From the NCBI RefSeq assembly GCF_027887165.1, contig NC_077232.1, positions 16,255,755 through 16,319,754 of the forward strand: 64,000 bases of DNA, written 5' to 3'. This DNA comes from Monodelphis domestica (lineage: Eukaryota; Chordata; Mammalia; Didelphimorphia; Didelphidae). The position numbers were made by a program, and so were the translations under genes. The notes under the pieces were generated by a model. It did not search any database. It was not told where the DNA came from and saw only the letters and a list, made by a program, of their open reading frames with translations. Of this stretch, positions 45,501-57,166 are shown piece by piece (positions within the stretch are counted from its first letter, which is position 1; every line of letters begins with the position of its first letter).

Positions 45501-48500
45501 AGTCATCCAAGCTCATTTGGGATAGTCCGGAGTCAAGCCATGATCTGGTTAGGACTGTGGGTCCAAAGCTTGGCCATTGGGCTCAGTAGTATGTCTAATA
45601 CAGGGAAGACAATTTGAGTTTGATTATAGAGAAGTTGGAAGTGATCAATAGCCAACTTCAGCTTTGATTTGATACCGAGTTTTCCAAATGGAGGTTTTTA
45701 CTGAGGGAACAATATCCTCTTTTAGGTTTCCATCACCATGGCATAGATTTCATCTAATATTACCATATTTCTGAATTTGACTGAGATTAGGAAAAAAAAG
45801 TCCAGAAAGGTTCTACTCTAGGCCTCCCTACATGCAGCAATACACACAAACACACACGTGCAGCCAGAGATATTTAAGTATGCTCTGGCAAAATAATAAA
45901 TTTTTATTTTATCTATTTAGCTCTTAAATTGGTAGAAAGTCATCTAGTATTTATTGAGTGCCAGGCACTATGCTAAATGCTAGGGATGTGAAGAAAGAAA
46001 AAAAGATAATCCAAGGGAAGAATATTATTGCATTTTATTCTTTTTTTTTAAAACCTGCCCACCACCATCACCCTACAAATTGATTTATACTACAGAGATT
46101 TTTATTAGCAATGTGAACCTGGATTACTTAAGTTTCTTGGGGCTTTGTTCCCTTAGTAAAATGTGATTTATAAAATATTTTATTTGTTACAAGCTATTAT
46201 CATCCCCATTTTATAGATGGGGTAACTGAGGCATGCAGATGTTCCATTACTTGCCCAGCATCACAAAGTCATCACAGTGTCTAAGGTTGAATTTAAACTC
46301 AGTTTTTTTTTTAATACAAGTTTGGCATTCTGTCCAATATGCTATCTAGTTTAGAACTTAGTCCCAAAGTAATCTACATCCGCACAGATTTGCAAGTAGG
46401 TAAGCTTGTCAGACTAAAGCAACCCATATTCATATAATCACAATGCTGCTCAGTAAAAATGGCAGGTCATTTTTTTTTAATTTTTTAAAACCCTTACCTT
46501 CTGTCTTGGAGTCAATACTGTGTATTAGCTCCAAGGCAGAAGAGTGGTAAGGGCTAGGCAATGGGGGTCAAGTGACTTGCCCAGGGTCACACAACTGGGA
46601 AGTGTCTGAGGCCAGATTTGAACCTACGACCTCCCATCTTGAGGCTTAGCTCTCAATCCACTGAGCTACCCAGCTGCCCCCAGGTCATTAGTTTAATCAC
46701 AGCTAATGGGTTAGACTGGAAAGAAAATGATGAACCAAATTTCCTACTAAGTAACAGAGCATTTTCTTCTTTAGTATATTTTGTGAACCAGCCATGGAGA
46801 AGATTCATGAAGAATTAGCTATTGTTACCATCTCTTACCTCAAAATGAATTCCACACTCTGACACAGGATAGTGTAACTCATATATAGCTGATGTTTCCC
46901 CGGTAACTGGACAGCCTGTCCCAAGCATCAGTTCTTCAGGAGCCACAGGCACATCATTAAACAGATGTTTTTTCACCATCACCCGTAATGTGAGAAGACT
47001 ACACTCCACGGTCACTGGGGAAAGACCAAAGAACCATTTTGGTCTAGCTTTTATTTAAGCCAGTAAATGGATAAACATTTCTTTTGCACTTGCTATGTGC
47101 CAGACTGCTTCTAACCAATGGCCCTGAAAAGAGACTAAAACCAAGGAAGCAGGAGTTTGTAGAGGAAAGGAAAAGGTGACCAAATACTACTCGTCCACAG
47201 TAACAATATGATTGGGTCTTCCTTTAGATAGTGTGACAAAGCTGATCATGCATCTTGCCTACATGATCTCCCTCATCCCTAAGAACCCCGAGAGGCAGGT
47301 GCTCTCATCATACCCATTTCCCCAATTTTAGATGCAAACAATGAAGATCAGTTTCCTTCCCTTTGGGAGATATGAAGTTTTGACTGGGGTGTATAACATT
47401 GAACTGCTTCAGCACCACTCCCAGCTTTCTCTGTTACTAAAGATGGTCTTCTGGGAAGAAGAAGTTGTTGAGACATAATGATAATAATTAAAATGTCTCT
47501 TTTAATGAAACATTTTATCAGTTATTCTCATTTTTCTAAAGAAACTAAGCTTCAGGAAGCTAAAGTCCAGCTAATACAGGTCCAGATTCATATTGCTACT
47601 AAATCTCTGTAGCAGAGATCCAGGGCTGTAGGGCAGTATTGGACAAATAGCACAACTGGATTCCACCTACCACTCATCCCCATGTGTGTTTTGTCTGCTA
47701 CATCTTAATAGCATCTCCAAGAAGGTGGGAATCATAGCTGGATGATTTTGTTGTCCATACTGCTAGTGTCAGGCCCAAGGCAATTTCCAAATAGAGGAAA
47801 TCAAAAGGATTTTCCAAAGGAAAGATCTCTATGAGAACTGAAACAGAGTGAAGTGCTTTAGGGACAAGAGGAAAAAATTCTACAAAAATATTCTAGAGAA
47901 AAACTATGAAGAAAGACTTTAGAATGCCAATCAAGGCAATGACGACTAGCCATAAGTCAAAAAAAATGAAGCTGAAATGGTCCATTCACCTCCCGACAGA
48001 GAGCTGAACTGAAAACAGAGAAGGCCACACATTTCTAGACATATGGGGGGGAGGGGGTTGATGGACTATAGATATTGAGGGATTGGGGATTGTGTTAAAA
48101 ATTGACTTCATGTTTGAGAGGGAGATTAGTGGGAGAGAAAGATACTGCTCAGGTACTTTCAAGGAATGGGCGGCCATCATTAAACAAACCCTTGTTCAAT
48201 TCTGCTATTTCACGCCAGATACTGGGTATCAAGAGATAAAAAGTTGGCCTGAATCAACTAAGAAAAAGTTTAATGCCCAATATAGAAAACCAGGCAAGGC
48301 AGAAAAAGAAGCTTTCAATAGAATAGTAAAGGTTGGAAAATACAGAATGAAGAGTTCTTATATTATTAATGGTCAGTTAACCTATGCCTAACATTTGAGG
48401 TTGGAGAATAATGTGATAAAGCCATGTTTTATGAATAAAATAAATTTGAAGGGGAAAGTGGAGGGAAACAAAGGAGTTAGAAAAACACTAAAAACTCTGG

Positions 48501-49238
48501 GATGTAAATAAGGTACTGAACACATACAAAAACTGGACTGCAGACAATTGGGGTCAAAAGAAATAATTTCAAGTAAGGCATTAGTGAGCTTTGTTGACTA
48601 ATTAAACATCAAAAAAAGAAAATTAAGTGAGGGGTCCAAGGTTTCGAAGAAGAGTGGTGAGATTATTGAAGACACTGGAGAGATCCCCAAAGGGGCTCAT
48701 CGTTAAGGAAAGGAGAAAAGGAAGCATTAACAGACTGGCTTCAGACAATTTGTGTAACAGGAAAGAGGACAACCAAAGAGGAGCATCAGCAACAAAGAAC
48801 TTGGCCTTAAATGGAAGGAAAGGATTGGAACTATCAATAGGGAATTCATCCCCTGTGACATAATAAATGAAGTCATGAGAATCAAGTATTTCTTCTAGGG
48901 GCAGGGGAGGATGCAGGAATAATCCAAGAGAGGAACAGTTCTCATAAAGAATCTGAATGAGGAAGAATAGCAAAAGGCATCTTCCATTTCATTTTTCAAT
49001 GAAGAGAGGAAGAGTTCAAAGAAGATAATATTTTTTTAAAAATATCATTTTGTTATCTCACTACTACAACTCACAGAAAGCTGAAGTCTACGCCTAGTTA
49101 CACCTTCAGGAGGAAGCACTTGTTTAAAACAAATACAAAAAAGAAGGAAACAAAATTTATTCATTTACCTGTTGGATCCTGAGTCCAGCTTAGGCCAACT
49201 AAAAGGTACAGTACTCCCAATCCCAGAAAGACTTTCAT
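42415..49238 (-). CDS. OOSP2-like: Gene 3: OOSP/PLAC1-like secreted oocyte protein, 4 coding exons, 172 aa
   Basis: Exons 49238-49169, 47014-46839, 43658-43561 and 42589-42415 (70, 176, 98 and 175 nt) join to 172 codons plus TGA. The signal peptide is MKVFLGLGVLYLLVGLSW. The domain shows EELMLGTGC, VSECGI and ETSAIYELHY, with exactly the four family cysteines C28, C58, C77 and C111, so this copy has the plainest family pattern. Exon 2 is one codon shorter and exon 3 three codons shorter than in genes 1-2, both in frame. In exon 4 a one-base shift relative to gene 1 makes the frame end at QNRY-TGA, just before the position of the other copies' TGG-TAA. This changes only the last few residues and does not by itself mark a pseudogene. 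Confidence 0.85.
43561..43658 (-). CDS. OOSP2-like: Gene 3 exon 3
   Basis: 98 nt between a TTCTAG acceptor and a GTAAGT donor. It encodes AFQTLVLYKTTLYYKP and ends at FPLFCTVF. Nine bases are missing, in frame, relative to the other copies. Confidence 0.85.
44241..44443 (+). mobile_element. Marsupial tRNA-derived SINE in intron 2 of gene 3
   Basis: Full-length. Perfect duplication ATTTGCTTCTAG (44229-44240, 44444-44455). Confidence 0.92.
45935..46350 (+). repeat. Ancient LINE (L2-like) 3' fragment, intron 2 of gene 3
   Basis: Shared ancestral copy (GTGCCAGGCACTATGC, TAGATGGGGTAACTGAGGC). Confidence 0.6.
46472..46680 (-). mobile_element. Marsupial tRNA-derived SINE, antisense, intron 2 of gene 3
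   Basis: Full-length. Duplication CAGGTCATT (46463-46471, 46681-46689). It ends only ~160 bp from exon 2. Confidence 0.92.
46839..47014 (-). CDS. OOSP2-like: Gene 3 exon 2
   Basis: 176 nt between a CTTTCCCCAG acceptor and a GTAAGA donor. It encodes VTVECSLLTLRVMVKK through CGIHFE. It is one codon shorter than genes 1 and 2, in the variable stretch before PEELMLG. Confidence 0.87.
49169..49238 (-). CDS. OOSP2-like: Gene 3 exon 1 (signal peptide)
   Basis: 70 nt, ATG to a GTAAATGA donor, phase 1. It encodes MKVFLGLGVL, a hydrophobic core and SWTQDPT. Confidence 0.85.
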
Positions 49239-49315
49239 CGTAATAAATGTCATAGCAAGGCTGCCAACCTCAACACAAAGTGAGAAATTGGGAAAGGGGC
49301 TGCTAGGTCATGTGA

Positions 49316-49322
49316 TTTTATA
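49316..49322 (-). promoter_or_regulatory. TATA box of gene 3
   Basis: TATAAAA on the minus strand, 78 bp upstream of the ATG, in the same context as gene 2. Confidence 0.65.
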
Positions 49323-49337
49323 TTTGATTGTCCCTCT

Positions 49338-49390
49338 CAGGTGTCTCCAATGATCTCCCTCTCTTAACTCAAGAAAGTCTACACCACCTG
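49338..49390 (-). promoter_or_regulatory. Paired E-boxes upstream of gene 3 TATA
   Basis: CAGGTG at 49338-49343 and CACCTG at 49385-49390, in positions equivalent to genes 1 and 2. Confidence 0.4.
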
Positions 49391-51074
49391 AGGAACAGAG
49401 ACCTTGCTTAGAAAATCAGGTGTTCAGAGTTAAAGGGTCTACTAACAAAAATCTGCCACTTGGCAGTATCTGTAGAACAGAAGTTTCATGAGGGAAATAG
49501 ATGTCCTGGGATCTTCCCACTGCCTAACCTGGGCTCATACACAGGGAAATACAACATATAGAAACAATGAGTATGTTTGTCCTTTGTGCCCTATCTGGTA
49601 TATGGATGGGGAGGAGAAAAAACACCGGAAAACATCAGAGGTATTATGTAGTGACAGTTCCCATAAAGGCTAAAAACTAATTATATTAACTATTTCTCCC
49701 TATTTGAAAGGTTAGGGAAACTGTGTCCCAACTTTCTGTCCAACATCCTCTCGGTTGTTTGTATGGGGTTCATAATTGTGAATGTTTAGTCTTTGTTGAG
49801 AGGAAAATCTGAGGTTTTATATGTAAGTTGATTGAAAATAATAAGAAGAAGAAGAACCTGGTTATAGAAACCAACACTAGAGAGACATGCGGACCATGTG
49901 GACACAAACTTTTCCGACATTGACCATAAGCCTTGGAGTCATGAGTGATATATCCTTCTTGGGGAAAAAAGAATAATTCAGTCTAGATTCCCTGAGATGG
50001 ATGTGACAAACAACAGCACTCCTTGCCTCTATGGCACTTTGACCCAAAATAAGTCTTGGCCAAAAGTGGCGTTCCTCCTGGGTGTATCAGGGAACAACAC
50101 TTAGGACACTGTAGGAACATGGCTTTGAACATGGAGAATCCAATCTGTTCCTTACATTACTTTGAAAGTTATTAAGATATAAGTAGGTACAACAACCTCC
50201 GCTTAAGAATGACAATGTTAAGGTCCAGGTAGTTTTTAACACTAATGTTCTAGGGACAGAGCCAGGACTAGAATTTTGGTTCCTGACCTTCATTCTTGGA
50301 TTCTATTCCTTTCCATCATGACAAAGTTACAGGAGGACTACAAAGTAAAAATGGCCAGTAGTGGACAAACTCTCTCCATGGCACCTCAAAATCCTATTAC
50401 TCTTCTTTTATCAGTCTAGGTGACAATTAAATTGACAGCGGCCGAGTAGAAAAGATTACCTTCCCCAATTGGCCCTAATCCTTTCTCTTCCCATATTTTA
50501 ATGCACAATGGCCTGCTTGAGATCTGCCTCTCCATTTCACTATAAACTCTAGAACTCCTGCTTCATAATTAACAAGCTTACTTCCACTTGAGACCTTTCT
50601 TTCTAGTATATTTTCTTAGTATTTCTAGCAGGAACAGGATATCTCCCAGATGACAGTCAATGCAGTCATTCTTTCAAAATTTGATGTATCTCTGCTCATA
50701 TCCCCATGAAACAAGGACCCTGGAAAGGAAGTTTAAACACTCCTCCTCGTTGCCACTTCCAGACAATATCTTTGCCACCATCACTCAACAATCTCTCTAC
50801 CTTTGAGGTTCATTATCAGAATTGATCAACCATTAAAGATCCTGATAGTTGATATCTGAGTTCATACTTCTTCATTTTGCAAGAAATTCTGTGCATGGAT
50901 CACAATCCACCTCATCCACAATTCCCACCATTATTTACACAAATGGACCTCAACCTTCATCTTGAAGTTCCCTCAAATACAGTTATCTCCCAGTTCTCTA
51001 AGTTTCTCAACTGTCACAATGGATTTCTCCACTCTACTTCAGCTACATACAAGATTGTTCATGCCTCAAGACCC

Positions 51075-51232
51075 TCAAGGCAAGTCACTTAGGATCTGTT
51101 TGCCTCAGTTTACTCATATTTACTGCATCTACCTCCTGCAGATGTCATGAGAATCAAATGAGATTATAATTTTAAAGGGCTTAGCACAGTACCTGGCAAG
51201 TGATAGGTTTTATAAAAATAGGAGCTATTGTT
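51075..51232 (+). repeat. MIR SINE fragment (unit 3)
   Basis: Orthologous to the MIRs at 19190 and 34505. Confidence 0.75.
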
Positions 51233-51369
51233 ATTATCCTGTCATAGTGCATAGCAGAGAGAACTAAAGCAGATACATTTTGTCTAGAGTTTCTCTATCT
51301 TGTCCCAGATATTGTTTGCATTATAGCCCCCCCATATCAATGACATTCTTTACTGTTGACATAGTAAGG

Positions 51370-52198
51370 TGTGACAAAGGGCTGGCACATAAGAAAAATA
51401 CCAGACTGAAGAGTGTGGAACTGATCACCTCGATGGGGGAGGGGCCCCAGGAGTTTGGAATCTGGAGAAGATTCTGGTTGGTAGAGGAGTTGGTCTCTCT
51501 CAGTCTTGAGAAGCTGAAGAGAGAAGGTGGAAAAAGACTTTCTCCTGAGGGTTACCCACTTTTCCTGCTGGTGACTGGAAATCTTTCCCCCCACCATTTC
51601 CCAATTGAAAAGACTATTGAAGAGGAAACCTGAAAAAGACATTTTAAATACCTGTCCGACTTTACTTCAGCTCCTGTTGCCCTGAGTCTGAACTGTGGCC
51701 AAGGGGCCAAACCCAGGGTGAGTCAACCTGACTTTCTCTCAGGGGGCTCAGGCTGCCAAAGCCTGAGTTACCCCTAAATTTGAAGAGGAAGGAAAAGGAT
51801 TTTAGATAGAGACAGGGACCCCCTTTTCCCACCTTCCTTTCCCATTCTTTCCCTGTCAGGTTTTCCTTTGTATTATCCTGATTCAGTTAAGTTGACATTA
51901 AAATAGTTATCTTTTACTCAAGCTGTGTGTGAGTGAACAAATCAAGGGGAGATCCTTTGGTCTCAAGTAGTGGAGGGGGGACAAGAGTGACAAGAGTGAA
52001 TCTGGGAGATCTGCCTTAGCTAAGGAAGGAAGGAAGAAGGGGGAAAATCTTCAAACCCCCTCTCCTCAATCTGAGCCAACCTTAAACATCAGCTGTCTCC
52101 CCTGAACCCCACTTTGAGAAGGGAGGTCTCCACTCTTTACCCCTCTCTATACTGAAAGACTAAACCCCTCTGCTACAACTAAACACCCTTCAAATACA
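51370..52198 (+). mobile_element. Solo LTR (fossil), 829 bp
   Basis: Starts TGTGACAAAGG, ends AAATACA and is flanked by AAGG (51366-51369, 52199-52202). Unit 2 has the uninterrupted site at about 34880-34890. The 4-bp duplication fits a class I LTR. No internal region remains. Confidence 0.75.
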
Positions 52199-52974
52199 AA
52201 GGAGAGTCCTATTTTTTAGAGTTGAGTCACAAGAGATAGCTAACCTGAAGAAGAGCCTTTCTTGTTAAAAGCTCCAGCAATACTCTGTCCAATCAAGGTT
52301 TACCATATCCCCTATTGCCACACTTTAAGCCCCCAGCAACAGGCCTTATCCAATCCTGAGGATCCTATACCCAATTCACCTCCTTCATAAACTAAGACTT
52401 ATATAACTTTGTCCTTTTGTTCCTTTGAGGAGTCTGCCAGTACAGGTCAGGGTCCCTGGTTGGAGAACTTAAGAAACCTTCATTGGTTCCTAAATTGTTG
52501 GTTTGGGATCAGGTATAGTTCTGGGACATTCCGATATTGATTGTTTTTCCACACTATCAACCACATGTGTTCTGGTTTTATTATCAGGAATTCTAACATT
52601 TTGATCATAACCCTCTATCATAACATCACTTTCCATGCCTTCTATATTCTCAACTTATACTTTACTCTCATCATTTTGTCCAAACTTTCCATCTCTCAGT
52701 ACATTCCCAAGCCACCATTCTTTCTCTGGACAATATACCCTCTTCCTTTCTGAACTTCTAAACTTTAGTGTACTACAGTATGGTCCCTATATCTTCTGAT
52801 TCATCATCCAATTAGTTATTCACAATTTACCGTGTGATAAAAATGAAAAATTTGGAAAATTCTAGAAAATGAAAAATAATTTCATAACTTTCACTCCATC
52901 TACCAAAGGAGTACAAGATGTAGCATGGCATAGTTCTCTAGCCTCATACATGATTCATCTCAGAGAGAGACAGA

Positions 52975-53560
52975 GTTGTTTTTGTTGTTGCTTTGTCCTT
53001 TGTTTTCAAGAAGGACCAATGACTTTATGGGATGATGTTTTGACTTGTGTATGAACTGGATCTAAGTAAGACAAAGTTGCACAAAATTGTCAGCCTCGCT
53101 TTCTCTTCCAGAGTCATTGGCAATTCAAAAGTCAGAATGCCAGGTGATGACCTTGGATGCAGTGGATGATTTTGGCATCTTCATTGTCTGACCAAATTCT
53201 AAGTGTTTCACAGTTCCTGCTTTAGCCACCTTCATGGACGTTGCTACAAATTGTTCTCATCTACCCATTCTTCCAGGAGGAATCCTTCATGTGCTTGGGT
53301 AGACCCCCTAACTCACCAATGGATTTGTGGCCCTTTGATTGTCTTCAACCTGGCTTACCCCATCTATCAAGATAGTTTTACCACAGTTTGGCCTACTGTG
53401 CATGCCATAGCTTCTTGGAACCACAGGAGAGAGTTGAGTGTCAGGTGGACACCAAAGGTAGATTAGCTGCACTGAAAAGAGTTCAGCAAGGCCCCATACC
53501 AGAGATGTTGGTTCCCTTTAAACACCCATATACCCTGAAAGAGAAAGTGCATACTGTATG
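52975..53560 (+). repeat. Marsupial interspersed repeat in unit 3 spacer
   Basis: Homologue of 35880-36430, with the same 3' extension. Confidence 0.5.
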
Positions 53561-53642
53561 ATAATGTACTAAATGCTTTATTATTAATGTATTTAACATT
53601 GATGATATCTTACTGTGTGTTTATCAATTAATCTTTATTATA

Positions 53643-53874
53643 ACGCAATGATTTGGGACAATCTTGAAAGACATGATGGGGAATGATATCCACCTTCAGA
53701 GAAAGCACTGTTGGAGTCATATCATATAGATGTGAATTAAAGCATACTGTCTTTCACATCAGTGTATTTATAATTTTATTTGGGGATTTTGGTTATGTAT
53801 GAGTGTGCTCTTACAATGATGACCAATATGGAAGTATAGTTTGCATGATAATAAATAAAAATTTTAAAACTTCA
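53643..53874 (+). mobile_element. Older L1 3' fragment in spacer after gene 3
   Basis: Same older L1 type as 7280-7530 (CAGAGAAAGCACTGTTGGAG, CTTTCACATCAGTG). Unit 2 lacks it at about 36515. Confidence 0.6.
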
Positions 53875-54231
53875 TTACATATATGTGTGTACAAGGAAAT
53901 CACATTACATATGGAGTATTCACTTGTATGCACTATAAGGGTAATCTTCAATAAATCTTGGAATGTGTCCTCCATGGATACAGGGGCCCTACTGTATTTT
54001 AATCCTATGGATTCCTCTTCTGTTGGTCCTTTAATTCCATTTTCCTATGGTCATTCATGGCTTGCCAAACCCCTATTCTGGATTGTTCCAACCATTCACC
54101 TTCAATATTTATACATGCTGCTGAAAGACTCTGGAGAAAGTCAGGTGATAATGCTGTCTGGGTTCACTACAATTTTTGTAATTTAACTTCAACTGAGAAA
54201 TCATTGTAGGAATGATATGTGTGGATCAATT

Positions 54232-54770
54232 ACCATTGATTAAGCACCCATTACACTAGGCAACAATCTCTATGCTAAGCTCTAGGGATACAAAAGAAGA
54301 CAAAAGACAGTCCTTGCTCTCAAGGTTCTCACAGTTTAATGTGTAGATGACATAAAAAGAATTATGTACTAACAAGAATACATAAAATAGATCATGGGCA
54401 TTCTGAAATAGAAATCCCTAAGATAAAAGAGGATTAGGAAAGACTTTCTTACAGAATTTGGGATTTTAGTACAGATTTGAGGGACTTCAGAAAGCTCAGA
54501 AGTAGAAATGAGAAGGAAGGGTGTTCTGGGTATGGGGGGGACACTAGCAAAAATGCTCCAGAGTGTGGGGATGGAGAATAAGGTGTAAGAAGGCTAGGAA
54601 GGTAAGAGGGGGCTGTTAAAGTCCCTAAAAGCCAAAAAAAAAACATTTGTTTGATCAGAAGTCATTGCAGTTTATTGACTTGGTGGCAGGGGAGTGAGAG
54701 CATGATATAAATAGATAAGCATTTTAGGAAGATCAGTTTGACAGCTGAGTAGAAGATGAATTACTGTATC
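54232..54770 (+). repeat. Ancient LINE-like repeat, unit 3 spacer
   Basis: Homologue of 20791-21380 (GCTAAGCTCTAGGGATACAA, TTTAGGAAGATCAGTTTG). Confidence 0.5.
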
Positions 54771-55366
54771 ATTCCTCACAGAGACTTTGCCAACCCATTT
54801 CTTCTCTATTTTAGCCTCCTATGGCACCTGCTACATTACCGTCTCTTCTGTGGAATTATCTTCATTTCTATGAGACAAAAAATAGACTATTGACTCTGAG
54901 CTCCATTTTTTCCTTCTTTAACTTGGACACCTCTTTGATATTGTCACTAATTCCCTCCTTTATTCAAATCTCTGAAGGACTTGGGTCTTCTCATGAAAGT
55001 CAGCCTTTCTACATGTGCCCATGATTCCTCCCCCTTCAGTCTTCTCTAGAGGATTCCCCCTTCTCCTATTTTCCACTAATATGATCAATATTAGTTCACA
55101 CTAAATTCTACTAAACTCTTGTCTTAATTAGGAACACTTAGATGTCCTCTATTTCATTAAATATCCATTTCCCCCCTATAGAGTTACACTCTTATGACAT
55201 AGTTTTAAGACTAGACAGTTTTTGCATTTTAGAGTATCCTTTTTCTAAGCTCTTTTTATGAAGGTAGGTATTAAATCTTGGGCAAACCTGGCTCTAGATC
55301 TTGAGAACTTGAATTCTCTCTTTCAGGCTCTTGGAAGTGTTTTTTTCAATGAGTTTGTAGCTATAG

Positions 55367-55920
55367 GGGTGTATGGGGTGCTCAGGGAGGAGTAATATCT
55401 TTGGTATGGAAGGCTTGTCGTGCCCTCCTAGGGCAGCTCTCCAGCCTCTGACCCTCACCTGACACCCAGCTCTCACTTGTGGCTCCCAGTAGCTGCTAGC
55501 ATGCGGCAGCGGCCACACCCCAGACAACGGCTTCGACAGGCCGGCTAAACCTTGTGAGGATAGCCATCAGGTCGTCGTCAACCCCTGGTGAACTAGGGCT
55601 TTGCTCACCCAGCATGTGAAGACTGCTTCGGCTGAACAGAGGGAAGAAACCAATAAGAAGGTTCAACGGTTTAGATGGCGACGCAGCAAAGCACTGTGGA
55701 GTGCTTAGGGGGTGTTGGAGCACAAAAGACAACAAGGCCATCCAATGCAGCTGAGGAAGTCTCCAGATGTAACGACCTTTCGTGCCACTGGACCCAGGCT
55801 TCCAACGCCGAGAGAGTGGGACTGTCTCTGTGCGTTGACTTTTCCACTTAAATCTTCATGCACAAGTGTCTGTGTGCACAAAAACACACAAAGACAATCG
55901 TCATCCTTGGTTACCAAGAG

Positions 55921-55955
<35 letters not shown>
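55367..55955 (+). mobile_element. Marsupial RTE-type non-autonomous element with CTA tail
   Basis: An element of about 590 bp, GC-rich relative to the window and carrying many CpGs (for example GCATGCGGCAGCGGCC and GATGGCGACGCAGC). It ends in about ten CTA repeats. The duplication TGTAGCTATAG flanks it perfectly (55356-55366, 55956-55966). Trinucleotide tails are usual for RTE-clade mobilisation; the family assignment is from memory. Relatively young, judged by retained CpGs. Confidence 0.6.
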
Positions 55956-55956
<1 letters not shown>

Positions 55957-56621
55957 GTAGCTATAGATTTTGTATGTTGTATTCCTTGGAGTTTTAGATT
56001 TGAGGTTTCCTGTAGAAAATGATAAATGGATTACTTCTCTATTCAATTTTCTACATGATTCTTCTAGAACAGAGCCATTTTTATCTAGTGATTTCTTGGA
56101 ATAAGATGTCCAGTAACTTTCTAATCATGGTTTTTAGTTTATTAATATTTCTTAAATTATCTTACCTAGTTATGCTTTCCAGGTCAGTTGTGTTTTTTTT
56201 TAATGTGAGATACTTCACATTTATTTTCTATTTATCTTCATTTCTTCATTCTTTCCAATTACTTTAAATATAACTTTTTTGCTACATAGACATATATTTC
56301 TGTTTTGTCCTATGTTCTGATGCTTTTGTAAAGGGTCCTATAAAGACTATAATTTGTATTTCATTATGATTACTAGTTTTCATATATATGCTATATACAA
56401 ATTAGAGGATTATGAATTCTTTTCTGTTCCCATTCAGTAATAAGTAGAGATCTATAATATCTACATTTTCAAAATTTCATTTCAGTTCCTTCACTTCTTT
56501 CTTATCTTTTATATATAGTCATTTAAATGTGAAATGGATAAAATACCTCAAAAATAAGTTCTTTTTTCCATCAAATTCAATTAACTTTTCCTTTCAGCAT
56601 CTGAGTATAATATCATTAGGT

Positions 56622-56650
56622 GTATATATATATATAAAAATATATATAAA
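56622..56650. repeat. TA microsatellite
   Basis: Short TATATATA run with an A-rich centre. Confidence 0.8.
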
Positions 56651-57086
56651 GTATTTGTAGTGATTCTTTAGCTATGATGACTGAGTAGAATAACATTTTC
56701 TTTACTCTTTCATATTATTTCTCCTTTCTGTACCTCTTTTCTGAAACCATGTTTTCTATGCCTACTAAATTACAACAGTCTAATCCTCATCTCTTTTCAG
56801 ATAGATAACTTACGTAACTACTCACTCACAAATGAAGACTTAAAACAAAATGGCATCAGTTAGGTCAAAATCAATTTTTTCTCATTCTCTTCTCTAGTAT
56901 TCCGGCACCCAAATCCTCTCAATCTTGCTTTTCTATTTGACTTCTACACAAAGGCCACATCTTATGGAAGGCCTTAGTGAGTCCTATTGCTTTCTCCACC
57001 CAACACAATTACTTTATCTGTCTTCTCAAACCCATGAACATGAAATGTCAATTTCTTAAGGAAATGATTTATCTTTATAGCATTCT

Positions 57087-57133
57087 ATATATATGTGTGT
57101 GTGTGTGTGTGTGTATGTATATATATATGTATA

Positions 57134-57166
<33 letters not shown>
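57087..57166. repeat. Compound TG/TA microsatellite
   Basis: Alternating TATATG, GTGTGT and TATATA runs. Confidence 0.9.

Larger units (their letters stand above)
38530..55110. repeat. Tandem segmental unit 3 (contains gene 3)
   Basis: Begins with a block matching 6690-6740 and 56820-56880 (CACAAAATGG context) and ends with a spacer matching 21390-21740 of unit 1. It carries two solo LTRs and several SINEs not present in the other units. Confidence 0.75.

Noticed and set aside
46618-46818. Open frame beside exon 2 of gene 3
   Set aside because: Its beginning is antisense SINE sequence; the rest is not conserved.
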